Part shown: positions 7,012 through 16,783 of the stretch, in pieces | Numbering within the stretch: the first letter of the stretch is position 1 | How the letters are laid out: every line of letters begins with the position of its first letter | NCBI GenBank assembly: GCA_038065255.1 | Contig: JBBTRI010000025.1 | Location: forward strand, 1-36,813 | DNA length: 36,813 nucleotides | Reading direction: 5' to 3' | Source of the DNA: Patescibacteria group bacterium | Lineage (GTDB): Bacteria; Patescibacteriota; Patescibacteriia; JACQRZ01 | Position numbers and translations under genes: made by a program | Notes under the pieces: model-generated | What the model saw: only the letters and a program-made list of their open reading frames with translations | Databases searched by the model: none | What the model was told of the DNA's origin: nothing

Positions 7012-8490
7012 TTAGTACATCATGCTTTTCCGTAAGTGCCAATCTGTTGCTTGCTGATACTGGTGCCCTACACGCAAAATTGTTTCCTCATCAAAATGCT
7101 TCCCGAGTATTTGAAGTCCGACCGGAAGATCTTTACCGTCTTTCGCCGCAAATCCACATGGTACGGAAAGCGCAGGAACACCGGCAATATTTGCCGATAC
7201 CGTAAAAATATCCGCCAAATACATCGCGAGTGGATCTGAGGCTTTTTCACCGATGGGAAATGCCGGAATAGGAGATGTCGGGCACACGATACAATCAACA
7301 TCAAGAAGTGCAGTGTCAAAATCTCTTCGCACAAGCTCGCGAACTTTTTGAGCTTGCTTATAGTAGGCATCATAGTATCCCGAAGCAAGCACATAGGAAC
7401 CAAGCATAATACGCCGCCGTACTTCGCGGCCCAAACCCTTCGTACGTGATTGTGTATACACATCGGAAAGCGTAAGCGCATCCGGAGAAGAATATCCATA
7501 GCGAATGCCGTCAAAACGCGCAAGATTTGCAGATACTTCCGCCGGCATAATAACGTAGTATGTCGACAGGGCATACTGTGTATGCGGCAATGAAATATCT
7601 ACGAGTATTGCGCCAAGTCGTTCAAGGTCTTTGAGCGCATTGCCCACATTCAATGCAACAGCATCATCTATACCATCAATGAAATACTCTTTGGGTACGC
7701 CAATCTTCATTCCTTCAATAGATGTATGGAGCGCTGAATGAGTCCGTGTTGCGCGCGAGGGCGCCTGTGCACTGCTTGAATCGCGAGTATCAGATCCTTT
7801 AATTGCATCAAATATAATACTTGCATCTTCAACTGTTTTTCCAAACGGCCCAATTTGATCGAGAGATGACGCCATGGCGATGAGACCATATCGCGACACC
7901 GAACCGTAGGTCGGTTTCAAGCCGGTAACGCCGCACAGGCTTGCAGGCTGCCGGATGGATCCGCCGGTATCCGACCCCAGAGAAAATATGCATTCATCGG
8001 CAGCCAACGCCGCTGCTGAGCCACCTGACGATCCGCCGGGAACGCGAGTTGTGTCCCACGGATTCCGCGTAACCCAGTATCCGGAATTTTCCGTTGAAGA
8101 GCCCATGGCGTATTCATCCATGTTTGTTTTGCCCAACAGCACGGATCCCTCCTTCTCAAGCAAATCAACAACTGTTGCACTGTACGAAGCATGATACGCA
8201 TCAAGTATTTTTGATCCTGCAGTCGTCCTCTCTCCTTGCACCATCATATTATCTTTAAGCGCACATGGAATTCCTTCAAGAATACCAAGATCACCGCCAT
8301 GTGCGATTTTTTTATCAACATGCGCAGCTTGAACAAGCGCTCGCTCTCCCAGTACAGTCAAAAATGCTTGGATATCACCGTCAACTGAAGTAATACGGTC
8401 GAGGCATTCTTGAGTAAGCTCAACGGATGAACACTTTTTTGCTACAAGCGCATCGTGCGCTTCTCTAATAGTAAATGTATTGAGTGCCAT
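7012..8490 (-). CDS. gatA: Asp/Glu-tRNA amidotransferase subunit A
   Basis: A 492-residue amidase-signature protein, the usual length for GatA. It releases ammonia from glutamine for conversion of Asp-tRNA(Asn) and/or Glu-tRNA(Gln) to the amidated forms. The Lys-cisSer-Ser catalytic triad is seen as K79 (CALKDNMMV), S154 (PGGSSGGS) and S178 (GSDTGGSIRQPAS). It follows gatC by 6 nt. gatB, the kinase subunit, is not in the window and must lie elsewhere if the complex works. Its presence implies that this organism makes Asn-tRNA or Gln-tRNA indirectly, so the AspRS or GluRS would be non-discriminating. Confidence 0.97.
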   Translation of the reverse strand: MALNTFTIREAHDALVAKKCSSVELTQECLDRITSVDGDIQAFLTVLGERALVQAAHVDKKIAHGGDLGILEGIPCALKDNMMVQGERTTAGSKILDAYHASYSATVVDLLEKEGSVLLGKTNMDEYAMGSSTENSGYWVTRNPWDTTRVPGGSSGGSAAALAADECIFSLGSDTGGSIRQPASLCGVTGLKPTYGSVSRYGLIAMASSLDQIGPFGKTVEDASIIFDAIKGSDTRDSSSAQAPSRATRTHSALHTSIEGMKIGVPKEYFIDGIDDAVALNVGNALKDLERLGAILVDISLPHTQYALSTYYVIMPAEVSANLARFDGIRYGYSSPDALTLSDVYTQSRTKGLGREVRRRIMLGSYVLASGYYDAYYKQAQKVRELVRRDFDTALLDVDCIVCPTSPIPAFPIGEKASDPLAMYLADIFTVSANIAGVPALSVPCGFAAKDGKDLPVGLQILGKHFDEETILRVGHQYQQATDWHLRKSMMY

Positions 8491-8496
8491 ATATGC

Positions 8497-8793
8497 TCAA
8501 TCCCTGAATACACCCTTTACTTTAAGAAAGTCACCAACATGAGCCGGCATAGCATTAAGGAGTAGCGCACGCTCTTCTTCGCTGCATTGGCGGACACTGT
8601 CATCATCATATATATTTTCTAATCCGGGTACTTGATAGTGATAGGTGATACTCTTCGTATCAACTTCTTTGAGTTGTGCAACATATTCGAGAATTGAAGA
8701 AAGCTGCTGAGTAAACGCTTCCAACTCCTCGCCGGAAAGCTCAAGGCGTGAAAGCCGCGCAATATGCTCAATGTCTTGCTGGGTAAGCGCCAT
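8497..8793 (-). CDS. gatC: Asp/Glu-tRNA amidotransferase subunit C
   Basis: A 98-residue protein, the usual GatC size. The N-terminus MALTQQDIEHIARLSRLELS is the family signature, and GatC wraps between GatA and GatB to hold the complex together. The C-terminal stretch with DDSVRQCSEEERALLLNAMP is also typical (D.V......E.LL.NAP). It is the first gene of gatC-gatA. The 67 nt upstream contain a nested hairpin and a possible -10 element (TATACT) with a poor -35, so it may have its own weak promoter. Confidence 0.95.
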   Translation of the reverse strand: MALTQQDIEHIARLSRLELSGEELEAFTQQLSSILEYVAQLKEVDTKSITYHYQVPGLENIYDDDSVRQCSEEERALLLNAMPAHVGDFLKVKGVFRD

Positions 8794-8822
8794 ACTGACA
8801 AAAGTATGAATAAGAATATGTG

Positions 8823-8870
8823 AGGGCAGTATAGCGCAGTTCTGCGCAAAAGAAAAGACCTCACTGCCCT
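8823..8870 (-). promoter_or_regulatory. Nested hairpins between subtilase and gatC, with possible -10 element
   Basis: An 8-bp outer stem AGGGCAGT/ACTGCCCT (8870-8863 with 8830-8823) encloses a perfect 6-bp hairpin GCGCAG-AA-CTGCGC (8847-8834). The outer stem overlaps the subtilase stop codon. There is no U-tract on the minus strand, so it is not a standard intrinsic terminator. A TATACT (8833-8828) could be a -10 for gatC with a start point near 8821, but the -35 17 nt upstream is only TTTTCT. The structure could protect the 3' end or limit read-through. Confidence 0.4.
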
Positions 8871-11263
8871 ATTGGTATTTTATTGAGATTCGCATTAGAA
8901 ATGCCCAGACTTAACTGTCTCATAATCCTATATGCTTCATCGCCGTTTTTCAAATAATACCGGAGGCCGTCTTTGGGATTCACATACCAGGCTTGTCCAT
9001 GATGTTGGACATCAAGGACAATCTTACCTTTTAAACGATCGCGTAAAGAATTTTTCTTTATACTCTTTGATCCCTCTATGGGGAGTTTTGCAAGGTCTGC
9101 AGCGCTGATGCCTGTGCCAAATCGCCTCAAAAGCTCAAATGCCGCACTGCCATCTTTAAGATAGTAGCGTTTTGCATCAATAGAGTTCACATACCATGCC
9201 TGTCCCTGTTCTTCGACTTGCAGCAAAATTTTACCCTTCATTTTTTGAGAAAATGCGGCATCAATACTACTTGGTTGTTGTACGACAGACACGTGAGCAA
9301 TCGGCAACGCCTCAACTGAAGGTTGCAGGGAAAGAGGTTGAGCAGGTTGCTGCACGGGAATGAGAGGCACTTGAACACTCTGTTGAGGCGGGCGATTTAT
9401 TGTGAGCTGCATACTACTTGCCGCAAGTGCAGTGCCAGACTCACCCACAACGGCAATACGATAGTTCCCTTCGGGTGCATCGGAGGGAATGGTTACCTCA
9501 AATGTGTCGGCGGCTAACGGAGTAATATGTGAAGGATTTAGTGGAATTGCTATTTGTTCATTCACAAGGCGGAGTGAATTGTTTGACGTATACTGTTTTA
9601 TGGTAACGCGCACTGTTCCTTCGGGAATACTTTGAAATGGTTCAATATCACCAACTGACGCTTCCATTCCACCTGCAGCGAGAGACTTAAACGCATTCAC
9701 TCTTCCACCAATAGCATGTTCGAAGCCGCGATTAGCCACATCAAGAGAATCGGCACTACCGACAATCCTGCTCATTATTTCCCAATGCGGCATTGTTGGA
9801 TGTGTTGCCTTCATCATTGCCGCTACTCCTGCAACAATCGGTGTTGCAAATGACGTGCCGCTTGACTGGTCGTAATAGGAATTACGGTCACTACTATACT
9901 CTGGTGGCACTGCTCCGGGAATGCGCACACCCGGCGCCGCAAGTGAAACACAATTACTCCCATAGCTTGACCACCGCGCTCGAACCATACCCTCTGATTG
10001 GGAATCAGTATTATCCAATGCAGCGACACCCAAAAGAAGGAAGCGTTTTTTATTGTTGCATACGGGTGATTGCGGAACAACATTGAGATCTGTTCCGTCT
10101 TTACTTAAAAGATCGTCGTTGCCGGCTGCAGCTACCACAATCGCTCCCTTGGTAAATGCATATTGAATTGCTTCATCGTATTCACTCGCATATCCTATCG
10201 TCCCCCCGCTCCCAAAGCTTGCATTAATGATATTCGCACCATTATCTGCTGCGTATTTTATCGCCTTAATGACGCTCTCTTTTGTCGGTATAACCCCGTT
10301 TGCATCTGCAACAACCAGCGGCATGATTCGCACAGATGAACGTGTGCCAGCCATGCCAGATTGCGCTGTAGAGAGAATAATACTCGCAACGCGGGTTCCA
10401 TGACTTCCGGTCGGATCCACACTCGCATTCCCTTTTATAAAATTGTAGCCGTACACATCATCGATATACCCATTACCGTCATCATCTTTGGCATTGCCTG
10501 CCTGCTCTTTTGGATTTTTCCAAATCGATGACTTCAGCGCAGGATGATTGACATAGACTCCGTCATCAATAACTGCAACTGTTACAGCTCCATTCCCCAA
10601 CAAAGACCATGCCCTGCCTGCTTGAATCTGATCAAGATAGGAAAAAAGGTCAAAAACCGTACGTGTTCCATTTGGAGATTGGATAGTAATGCGTTTCACA
10701 ATGCCATCAGCGGGAGCACGCACATTCAACTCCTTGTCACTCCATTGAGCGACCGAAGCATTAAGATCATCAAAAAGCACACTGCCTGTTGCTTCTCCAA
10801 ATCCAGCGCCCTTAATGGCAATAGTGCCGTCACGCACCCACATCAGCGGATTCACGCTTCGTATCAACGGCTTAATGCGATACGATAAGCGGGCAAGTTC
10901 CAGTATGGTATCTTGGATAGTGCAGCGCGTACCCACGCACACCGACTTTTTTCCCGTATTATACACGATGATTGATCCACTGATCGGAATATCTCCCGGC
11001 ACGCCAAATGTGATTTTGGTATCTGACCATTCAAACCCTTTCTGCACAAAGGATTCCTTGTTATAGCATTTACTATTGATGTTAAAACATAAAAAACTGC
11101 CATCAGAAAGAATCCCTAATTCAGAACCGGTAATCTCTCCAAATGCATCGGGAATAAGTTGATCATTTGTTAGTATCGCAGCGTCAACCCTTTGCACTAC
11201 CATCCATACTGCTATCCCCAGAATAAAGAAAAGTATACGTATAAAGCACCTAAAGGTGATCAT
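8861..11263 (-). CDS. Secreted S8 (subtilisin-like) serine protease with paired C-terminal repeats
   Basis: An 800-residue extracellular protease. It has a signal peptide (about 1-29, RILFFILGIAVWMVVQRVDA), an N-terminal region with an IPT/TIG-like fold (about 133-200, KGAGFGEATGSVLF) and a peptidase S8 domain (about 215-530). The catalytic triad is D233 (VAVIDDGV), H288 (GSHGTRVA) and S471 (SSGTSFATP), with oxyanion N382 (AAGND). A Pro/Gln-rich linker (about 630-665) leads to two repeats (677-731 and 746-800) sharing GKI-L-V--GQAWYVN and RYYLK. These repeats are frequent in secreted Patescibacteria proteins and may bind the cell surface; their function is not known to me. The gene starts 4 nt after ligA, so it is probably the last gene of that operon. 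Confidence 0.93.
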   Translation of the reverse strand: MITFRCFIRILFFILGIAVWMVVQRVDAAILTNDQLIPDAFGEITGSELGILSDGSFLCFNINSKCYNKESFVQKGFEWSDTKITFGVPGDIPISGSIIVYNTGKKSVCVGTRCTIQDTILELARLSYRIKPLIRSVNPLMWVRDGTIAIKGAGFGEATGSVLFDDLNASVAQWSDKELNVRAPADGIVKRITIQSPNGTRTVFDLFSYLDQIQAGRAWSLLGNGAVTVAVIDDGVYVNHPALKSSIWKNPKEQAGNAKDDDGNGYIDDVYGYNFIKGNASVDPTGSHGTRVASIILSTAQSGMAGTRSSVRIMPLVVADANGVIPTKESVIKAIKYAADNGANIINASFGSGGTIGYASEYDEAIQYAFTKGAIVVAAAGNDDLLSKDGTDLNVVPQSPVCNNKKRFLLLGVAALDNTDSQSEGMVRARWSSYGSNCVSLAAPGVRIPGAVPPEYSSDRNSYYDQSSGTSFATPIVAGVAAMMKATHPTMPHWEIMSRIVGSADSLDVANRGFEHAIGGRVNAFKSLAAGGMEASVGDIEPFQSIPEGTVRVTIKQYTSNNSLRLVNEQIAIPLNPSHITPLAADTFEVTIPSDAPEGNYRIAVVGESGTALAASSMQLTINRPPQQSVQVPLIPVQQPAQPLSLQPSVEALPIAHVSVVQQPSSIDAAFSQKMKGKILLQVEEQGQAWYVNSIDAKRYYLKDGSAAFELLRRFGTGISAADLAKLPIEGSKSIKKNSLRDRLKGKIVLDVQHHGQAWYVNPKDGLRYYLKNGDEAYRIMRQLSLGISNANLNKIPIGQ

Positions 11264-11267
11264 AGTA

Positions 11268-13364
<2,097 letters not shown>

Positions 13365-13373
13365 TCATTGGAA

Positions 13374-14261
13374 TTATTTAGTAATCTGATCCTGTGAGAA
13401 TAGAACAAAATCAAACACGCTCGATGCTGCGTCTTGGTCTGCAAACGTCGACTTGAGTTCATCGCGCGAAACTCCTTTATACACACCCTTGGGATTGATA
13501 TAAAAATAATTTGGTATATCCAATTGATTTCCTGTCCCATCAAGATCAGTATAAAGAGTAAGCTTCAGGCCCGCCACATCACAATAAAACACTTTTACAC
13601 GCACGATCATTGGTTTATTAATGGGATTTCCCTGTTCGTCCGTGAAATTAAAAAATATCTGTTTAACACCTGCATCCTGCTCGGGTGCGCTCTGGATATC
13701 TTTTTTCAGTTGGGTATTCGGATCATCCCACAAAATCGTTCCTCCATCAGTAAACTCCAGTGCCGTCATTTCAAACGTTGGACGTTGAGAGGGACACGAT
13801 TCGGAACTCCAAAGAACCTTCATTGACTTAAGACCTTGAACCGCCCTATACCCGTTCTGTTGTGTATTGCGATACAAGCTTGCCTGCACTGCATCGCTTG
13901 CCCGAAGCGTTGAGCGCTGCAATTCACTGATACTATCTCGGAATACTCCCACAATCGTATCCGGCTCATGGTATTCCTGCACGCTCCATGTTGCTTCATC
14001 AAATGTATCGGTTTTTTTCCTCAGATCATCAAATGTCGTTAACCCTTCTTTGCGTACCTGATGCATAATATGCTCTGCTCCTGTTTCGGCTGCATAGTAA
14101 GCAACAATCGAATGATCAATGGTTCTGCTCTGTCGAATGGAACTCATCACAAACATAGCAATTTCCACACCGACAATAGTTATGGCGCTTCCGATAAGAA
14201 GCGACATAATAAGAATGGCTCCTTTGGTTGCGGTTGATTTATTTTTGGAAAAGTATCGCAT
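13374..14261 (-). CDS. PilX-like type IV pilus minor pilin/assembly protein
   Basis: A 295-residue protein with a short basic N-terminus, then TKGAILIMSLLIGSAITIVG and a hydrophobic helix (about 13-40). The possible prepilin cleavage site lacks the usual Glu at +5. The following YYAAETGAEHIMHQVR resembles the A-x-ETG stretch common after the helix in PilX/GspK-like proteins. It starts 8 nt after the preceding prepilin gene. The rest is a poorly conserved globular head with few cysteines. It would sit at a pilus or pseudopilus tip and help start assembly; this role comes from the family and context. Confidence 0.7.
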   Translation of the reverse strand: MRYFSKNKSTATKGAILIMSLLIGSAITIVGVEIAMFVMSSIRQSRTIDHSIVAYYAAETGAEHIMHQVRKEGLTTFDDLRKKTDTFDEATWSVQEYHEPDTIVGVFRDSISELQRSTLRASDAVQASLYRNTQQNGYRAVQGLKSMKVLWSSESCPSQRPTFEMTALEFTDGGTILWDDPNTQLKKDIQSAPEQDAGVKQIFFNFTDEQGNPINKPMIVRVKVFYCDVAGLKLTLYTDLDGTGNQLDIPNYFYINPKGVYKGVSRDELKSTFADQDAASSVFDFVLFSQDQITK

Positions 14262-14269
14262 AGTATGCC

Positions 14270-14959
14270 TTATCGTTTATATTCACGGCTGGAAATCGTT
14301 GTCTGCACAGACAGAACAACCGGTTCTTTTGAGCCTGTAACAGTCGCTGATGCTCGCAGGGCAATGGTTACGCGAGGTTGAGTATCTCTCAAATATGTCG
14401 CTGATGCATCGCAGAATGTGAATGGATCTTTGTCCGGTGAAATATAAAATGTAAGCGATTCGACCTTCACGCCCTTGCTTGATGCTGAACTCCACGTTGC
14501 ATTGTCATCGCTCATCGCAAGACATGGGGTGCTTGTTTCGTCCACACAGACACCGGCTGTATCGTCTTTTTTAACATACAAACGGGAACCGTCAAAACGG
14601 CGCAGAACGAGTACCGCATTGCCATCTACCGGCGTTATCGCTGACGGGGCTGCCACATCACAGCTTTGCGCATTGGTATAAAGTGCGTTCGCATAATCAA
14701 TAGACCCTGCTTGAAGTTCAGATGTTATTTTTTGCGTAAGAAACCTTGTATCATCTTGTAATCGCTGGAGTGCTGCCGTCTTTCGTTGGGTGCGTTGTGC
14801 TCGCATAAAAATATCGCTGGTTGCCATCATAAGGATGCTGAATATCGTAACAACGACGATCATTTCCATAAAGGTAAACCCGCGCCTTACGCCCAATACG
14901 CGCCGCTGGCAGGGAGGCATGCCACTACAAAAAAAATATGGAGTATTATTGCCAATCAT
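14270..14959 (-). CDS. Prepilin with N-terminal methylation site (PilW/PilJ-like)
   Basis: A class III-signal prepilin: basic leader ending RRG, cleavage before FTFMEMIVVVTIFSILMM, with Glu at +5 of the mature protein. Then comes a helix with RAQRTQRKTAALQRLQDDTRFL and a variable head containing DGNAVLVLRRFDG. Full length from the ATG at 14959 is 229 residues with a 27-residue leader, overlapping the upstream gene by 14 nt. A later ATG at 14920 would give a 14-residue leader, matching the neighbouring pilin, and may be the real start. The product needs a prepilin peptidase encoded elsewhere. Confidence 0.8.
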   Translation of the reverse strand: MIGNNTPYFFCSGMPPCQRRVLGVRRGFTFMEMIVVVTIFSILMMATSDIFMRAQRTQRKTAALQRLQDDTRFLTQKITSELQAGSIDYANALYTNAQSCDVAAPSAITPVDGNAVLVLRRFDGSRLYVKKDDTAGVCVDETSTPCLAMSDDNATWSSASSKGVKVESLTFYISPDKDPFTFCDASATYLRDTQPRVTIALRASATVTGSKEPVVLSVQTTISSREYKR

Positions 14960-15545
14960 AGATCTGTTCTGTTAGTACAACGGTCATTTTTTGCCCAGCA
15001 TAATACCACCCGACTTCACCTTTTACTTGAAGACCTATTTTTGTGCCCGGGTCACATGCCGTATCGGTTTTAATTGATTGGACATTGGATGCATCGAGAC
15101 AGATAGGATCAAGTCGAATGTTGCGAAATATCTGTGAAAGGTTTCCGAACGCCGCATCGGCAGAATAGCGCCCATCGGCAGACTGGTATAATTGGAAAGA
15201 TGCATCAAAACCATCCTTGCATTCCAGAAATGTAAAATGGTCGACAAACGGTTGGTTTGCCTGTGCGCTCAAAACCGCACAATGATTAGTATCTGACAAG
15301 CCATCGTCAAAAGCGCGGCTGCTCAACCAGTTGCTATCCCGTATCGAGCGTGCAAGCTCTACTCCCTCCCGTGCAAGATTTGTTGCTACAAGGCGAGAAG
15401 ATCCAATACCCTCAAGTCTGAAATTCGAATTGGTAAGCGCCAGTGCTCCAACAAGAACAAGGCTCAACACAAAAAGCGCTGTTAAAAGCTCCAATAACGT
15501 CTGGCCGCGGCGGACACGGAATGTTCGAAAATGGCTCTGTCTCAT
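14946..15545 (-). CDS. Prepilin (PilV-like) minor pilin
   Basis: A 199-residue prepilin with a 14-residue leader (MRQSHFRTFRVRRG), cleavage before QTLLELLTALFVLSLVLVGA, and Glu at +5. After the helix is TNLAREGVELARSIRDSNWL, a pattern (LAREG-E-ARS-RDSNW) common in Patescibacteria and Firmicutes minor pilins. It overlaps scpA by 4 nt (ATGA), which suggests translational coupling. Together with the next two genes it forms a three-gene minor pilin set, probably for a type IV pilus whose motor and major pilin are encoded elsewhere. Confidence 0.85.
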   Translation of the reverse strand: MRQSHFRTFRVRRGQTLLELLTALFVLSLVLVGALALTNSNFRLEGIGSSRLVATNLAREGVELARSIRDSNWLSSRAFDDGLSDTNHCAVLSAQANQPFVDHFTFLECKDGFDASFQLYQSADGRYSADAAFGNLSQIFRNIRLDPICLDASNVQSIKTDTACDPGTKIGLQVKGEVGWYYAGQKMTVVLTEQIYDWQ

Positions 15546-16255
15546 TGCTGTTTATGTATCTTAAAAGTAATTTCAGAAAATAGGCTCTCTTGATGGGCAA
15601 CAATGGACCTCTGTTTCACGAGTTCAAGTATAGCTAAGAAACTTACAATGATTTCCGCCCTATTCTTTGCCGACGCAATGACGTGGTTGAACAAAAGACT
15701 TGCTCTCTGAGAAAGAAGTTGCCTGATGTGATCCATTCTTTCCCCAATAGTCATGCGGCTTTCAAACGCAATTGAGACCGGAACAGTAAGAATTGTTTTT
15801 ACATACCGGGAGAGGGTGTTAGCACACAATGAACGCAGTTGCTCCGCTGTAAGGCGGCTTGGGGGAGAAAATCGTATCGTCTCTGATACCAATGAACGCG
15901 GACGCGTATACATATTCCTTCCCGCATTCCATAATTGCTCAATATGCTTTCCTGCTTTTACAAATTCTTTGTACAACCGAAGACGTTCTTCAAATTCTCC
16001 AATTTCCTGCTCTTCTTCCTCTGTAATAGAGGGCAGCAGCGATCGGGATTTGATGAGTAATAGTTTTGCCGCTACTACTAAAAAATCAGCTAACTCCTCC
16101 ATGCGCACATGGGGCTGCATGGCGCTTAATGACGTAAGGTACTGATCGGTCACGAGTGAAAGAGAAACAGATGAAATATCTAGTTTCTCCCGCTCAATAA
16201 GCTGCAAAAGGAGGTCAAGCGGACCTTCAAATTGTTCCAACGATACGGTAAGCAT
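15542..16255 (-). CDS. scpA: Segregation and condensation protein A
   Basis: A 237-residue ScpA kleisin that bridges SMC heads in chromosome condensation. The N-terminal signature is FEGPLDLLLQLIEREKLDIS, followed by LADFLVVAAKLLLIKSRSLLP, both strong family motifs. The C-terminal winged helix (VIASAKNRAEIIVSFLAILEL then VKQRSIVAHQ) is present. It starts on the last base of the upstream deacylase stop (TAATG) and overlaps the downstream pilin gene by ATGA. scpB, often adjacent in other bacteria, is not here. Confidence 0.93.
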   Translation of the reverse strand: MLTVSLEQFEGPLDLLLQLIEREKLDISSVSLSLVTDQYLTSLSAMQPHVRMEELADFLVVAAKLLLIKSRSLLPSITEEEEQEIGEFEERLRLYKEFVKAGKHIEQLWNAGRNMYTRPRSLVSETIRFSPPSRLTAEQLRSLCANTLSRYVKTILTVPVSIAFESRMTIGERMDHIRQLLSQRASLLFNHVIASAKNRAEIIVSFLAILELVKQRSIVAHQESLFSEITFKIHKQQ

Positions 16256-16749
16256 TATTTTTTCTTCTTTTTTACAATCTTTTTAATAATGGCTATGAGA
16301 GCGATTTGGGGTTTTTCATGCTTTACAAAATCTTTCATCGCCATATGAATGGAGTGCGTAAAGCTTCCGGCGGAAAAAAGGGCTTTCTTCTGTTTTGCAA
16401 AGGCTTTATCGACAAGCACCGGCAAGGCATAGATACTTCCAAATGATGCGAGTGACGCCTTTGCGCCCATCTTCAGTCGCTTGAGCATGTCTTTTTCTTT
16501 TACAAACTGTATGGCCGGCACTTTCAACGCCTTTGCTAATTTCTTACTGTCGATCATATGGCCAGCAGAAACAACAACTATAGCACATAGTTTCCCGGCC
16601 TTAACAAGGAGTGTTTTTGCCACTCGTAGAAGGGGTGTCTTTGTGGTAGCCGCTATGTCAAATGCTGTGAACACTTTTTTGTGTTCGATAATTGCATGGG
16701 GGATATTCTTTGCGGCAAAGCTTGAAAGAAGTTTTTTTGGAAGTGGCAT
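16255..16749 (-). CDS. YbaK/ProX-type aminoacyl-tRNA deacylase
   Basis: A 164-residue single-domain protein of the YbaK/EbsC/ProX superfamily, which hydrolyses mischarged tRNAs in trans. Supporting features are the N-terminal IPHAIIEHKKVFTAFDIAATT with LLVKAGKLCAIVVVSAGHMID, the later LKMGAKASLASFGSIYALPV, and the GSFTHSIHMAMKDF region. The Lys near position 49 (KTLLVKA) matches the conserved catalytic or binding lysine of the family. The C-terminus is lysine-rich (KKIVKKKKK). It lies 34 nt downstream of aspS, which suggests but does not prove a link to synthetase quality control. The substrate cannot be read from the sequence. Confidence 0.8.
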   Translation of the reverse strand: MPLPKKLLSSFAAKNIPHAIIEHKKVFTAFDIAATTKTPLLRVAKTLLVKAGKLCAIVVVSAGHMIDSKKLAKALKVPAIQFVKEKDMLKRLKMGAKASLASFGSIYALPVLVDKAFAKQKKALFSAGSFTHSIHMAMKDFVKHEKPQIALIAIIKKIVKKKKK

Positions 16750-16783
16750 GGGAATGTGTAATTTAAGATTAAGAGTGCTCCAT

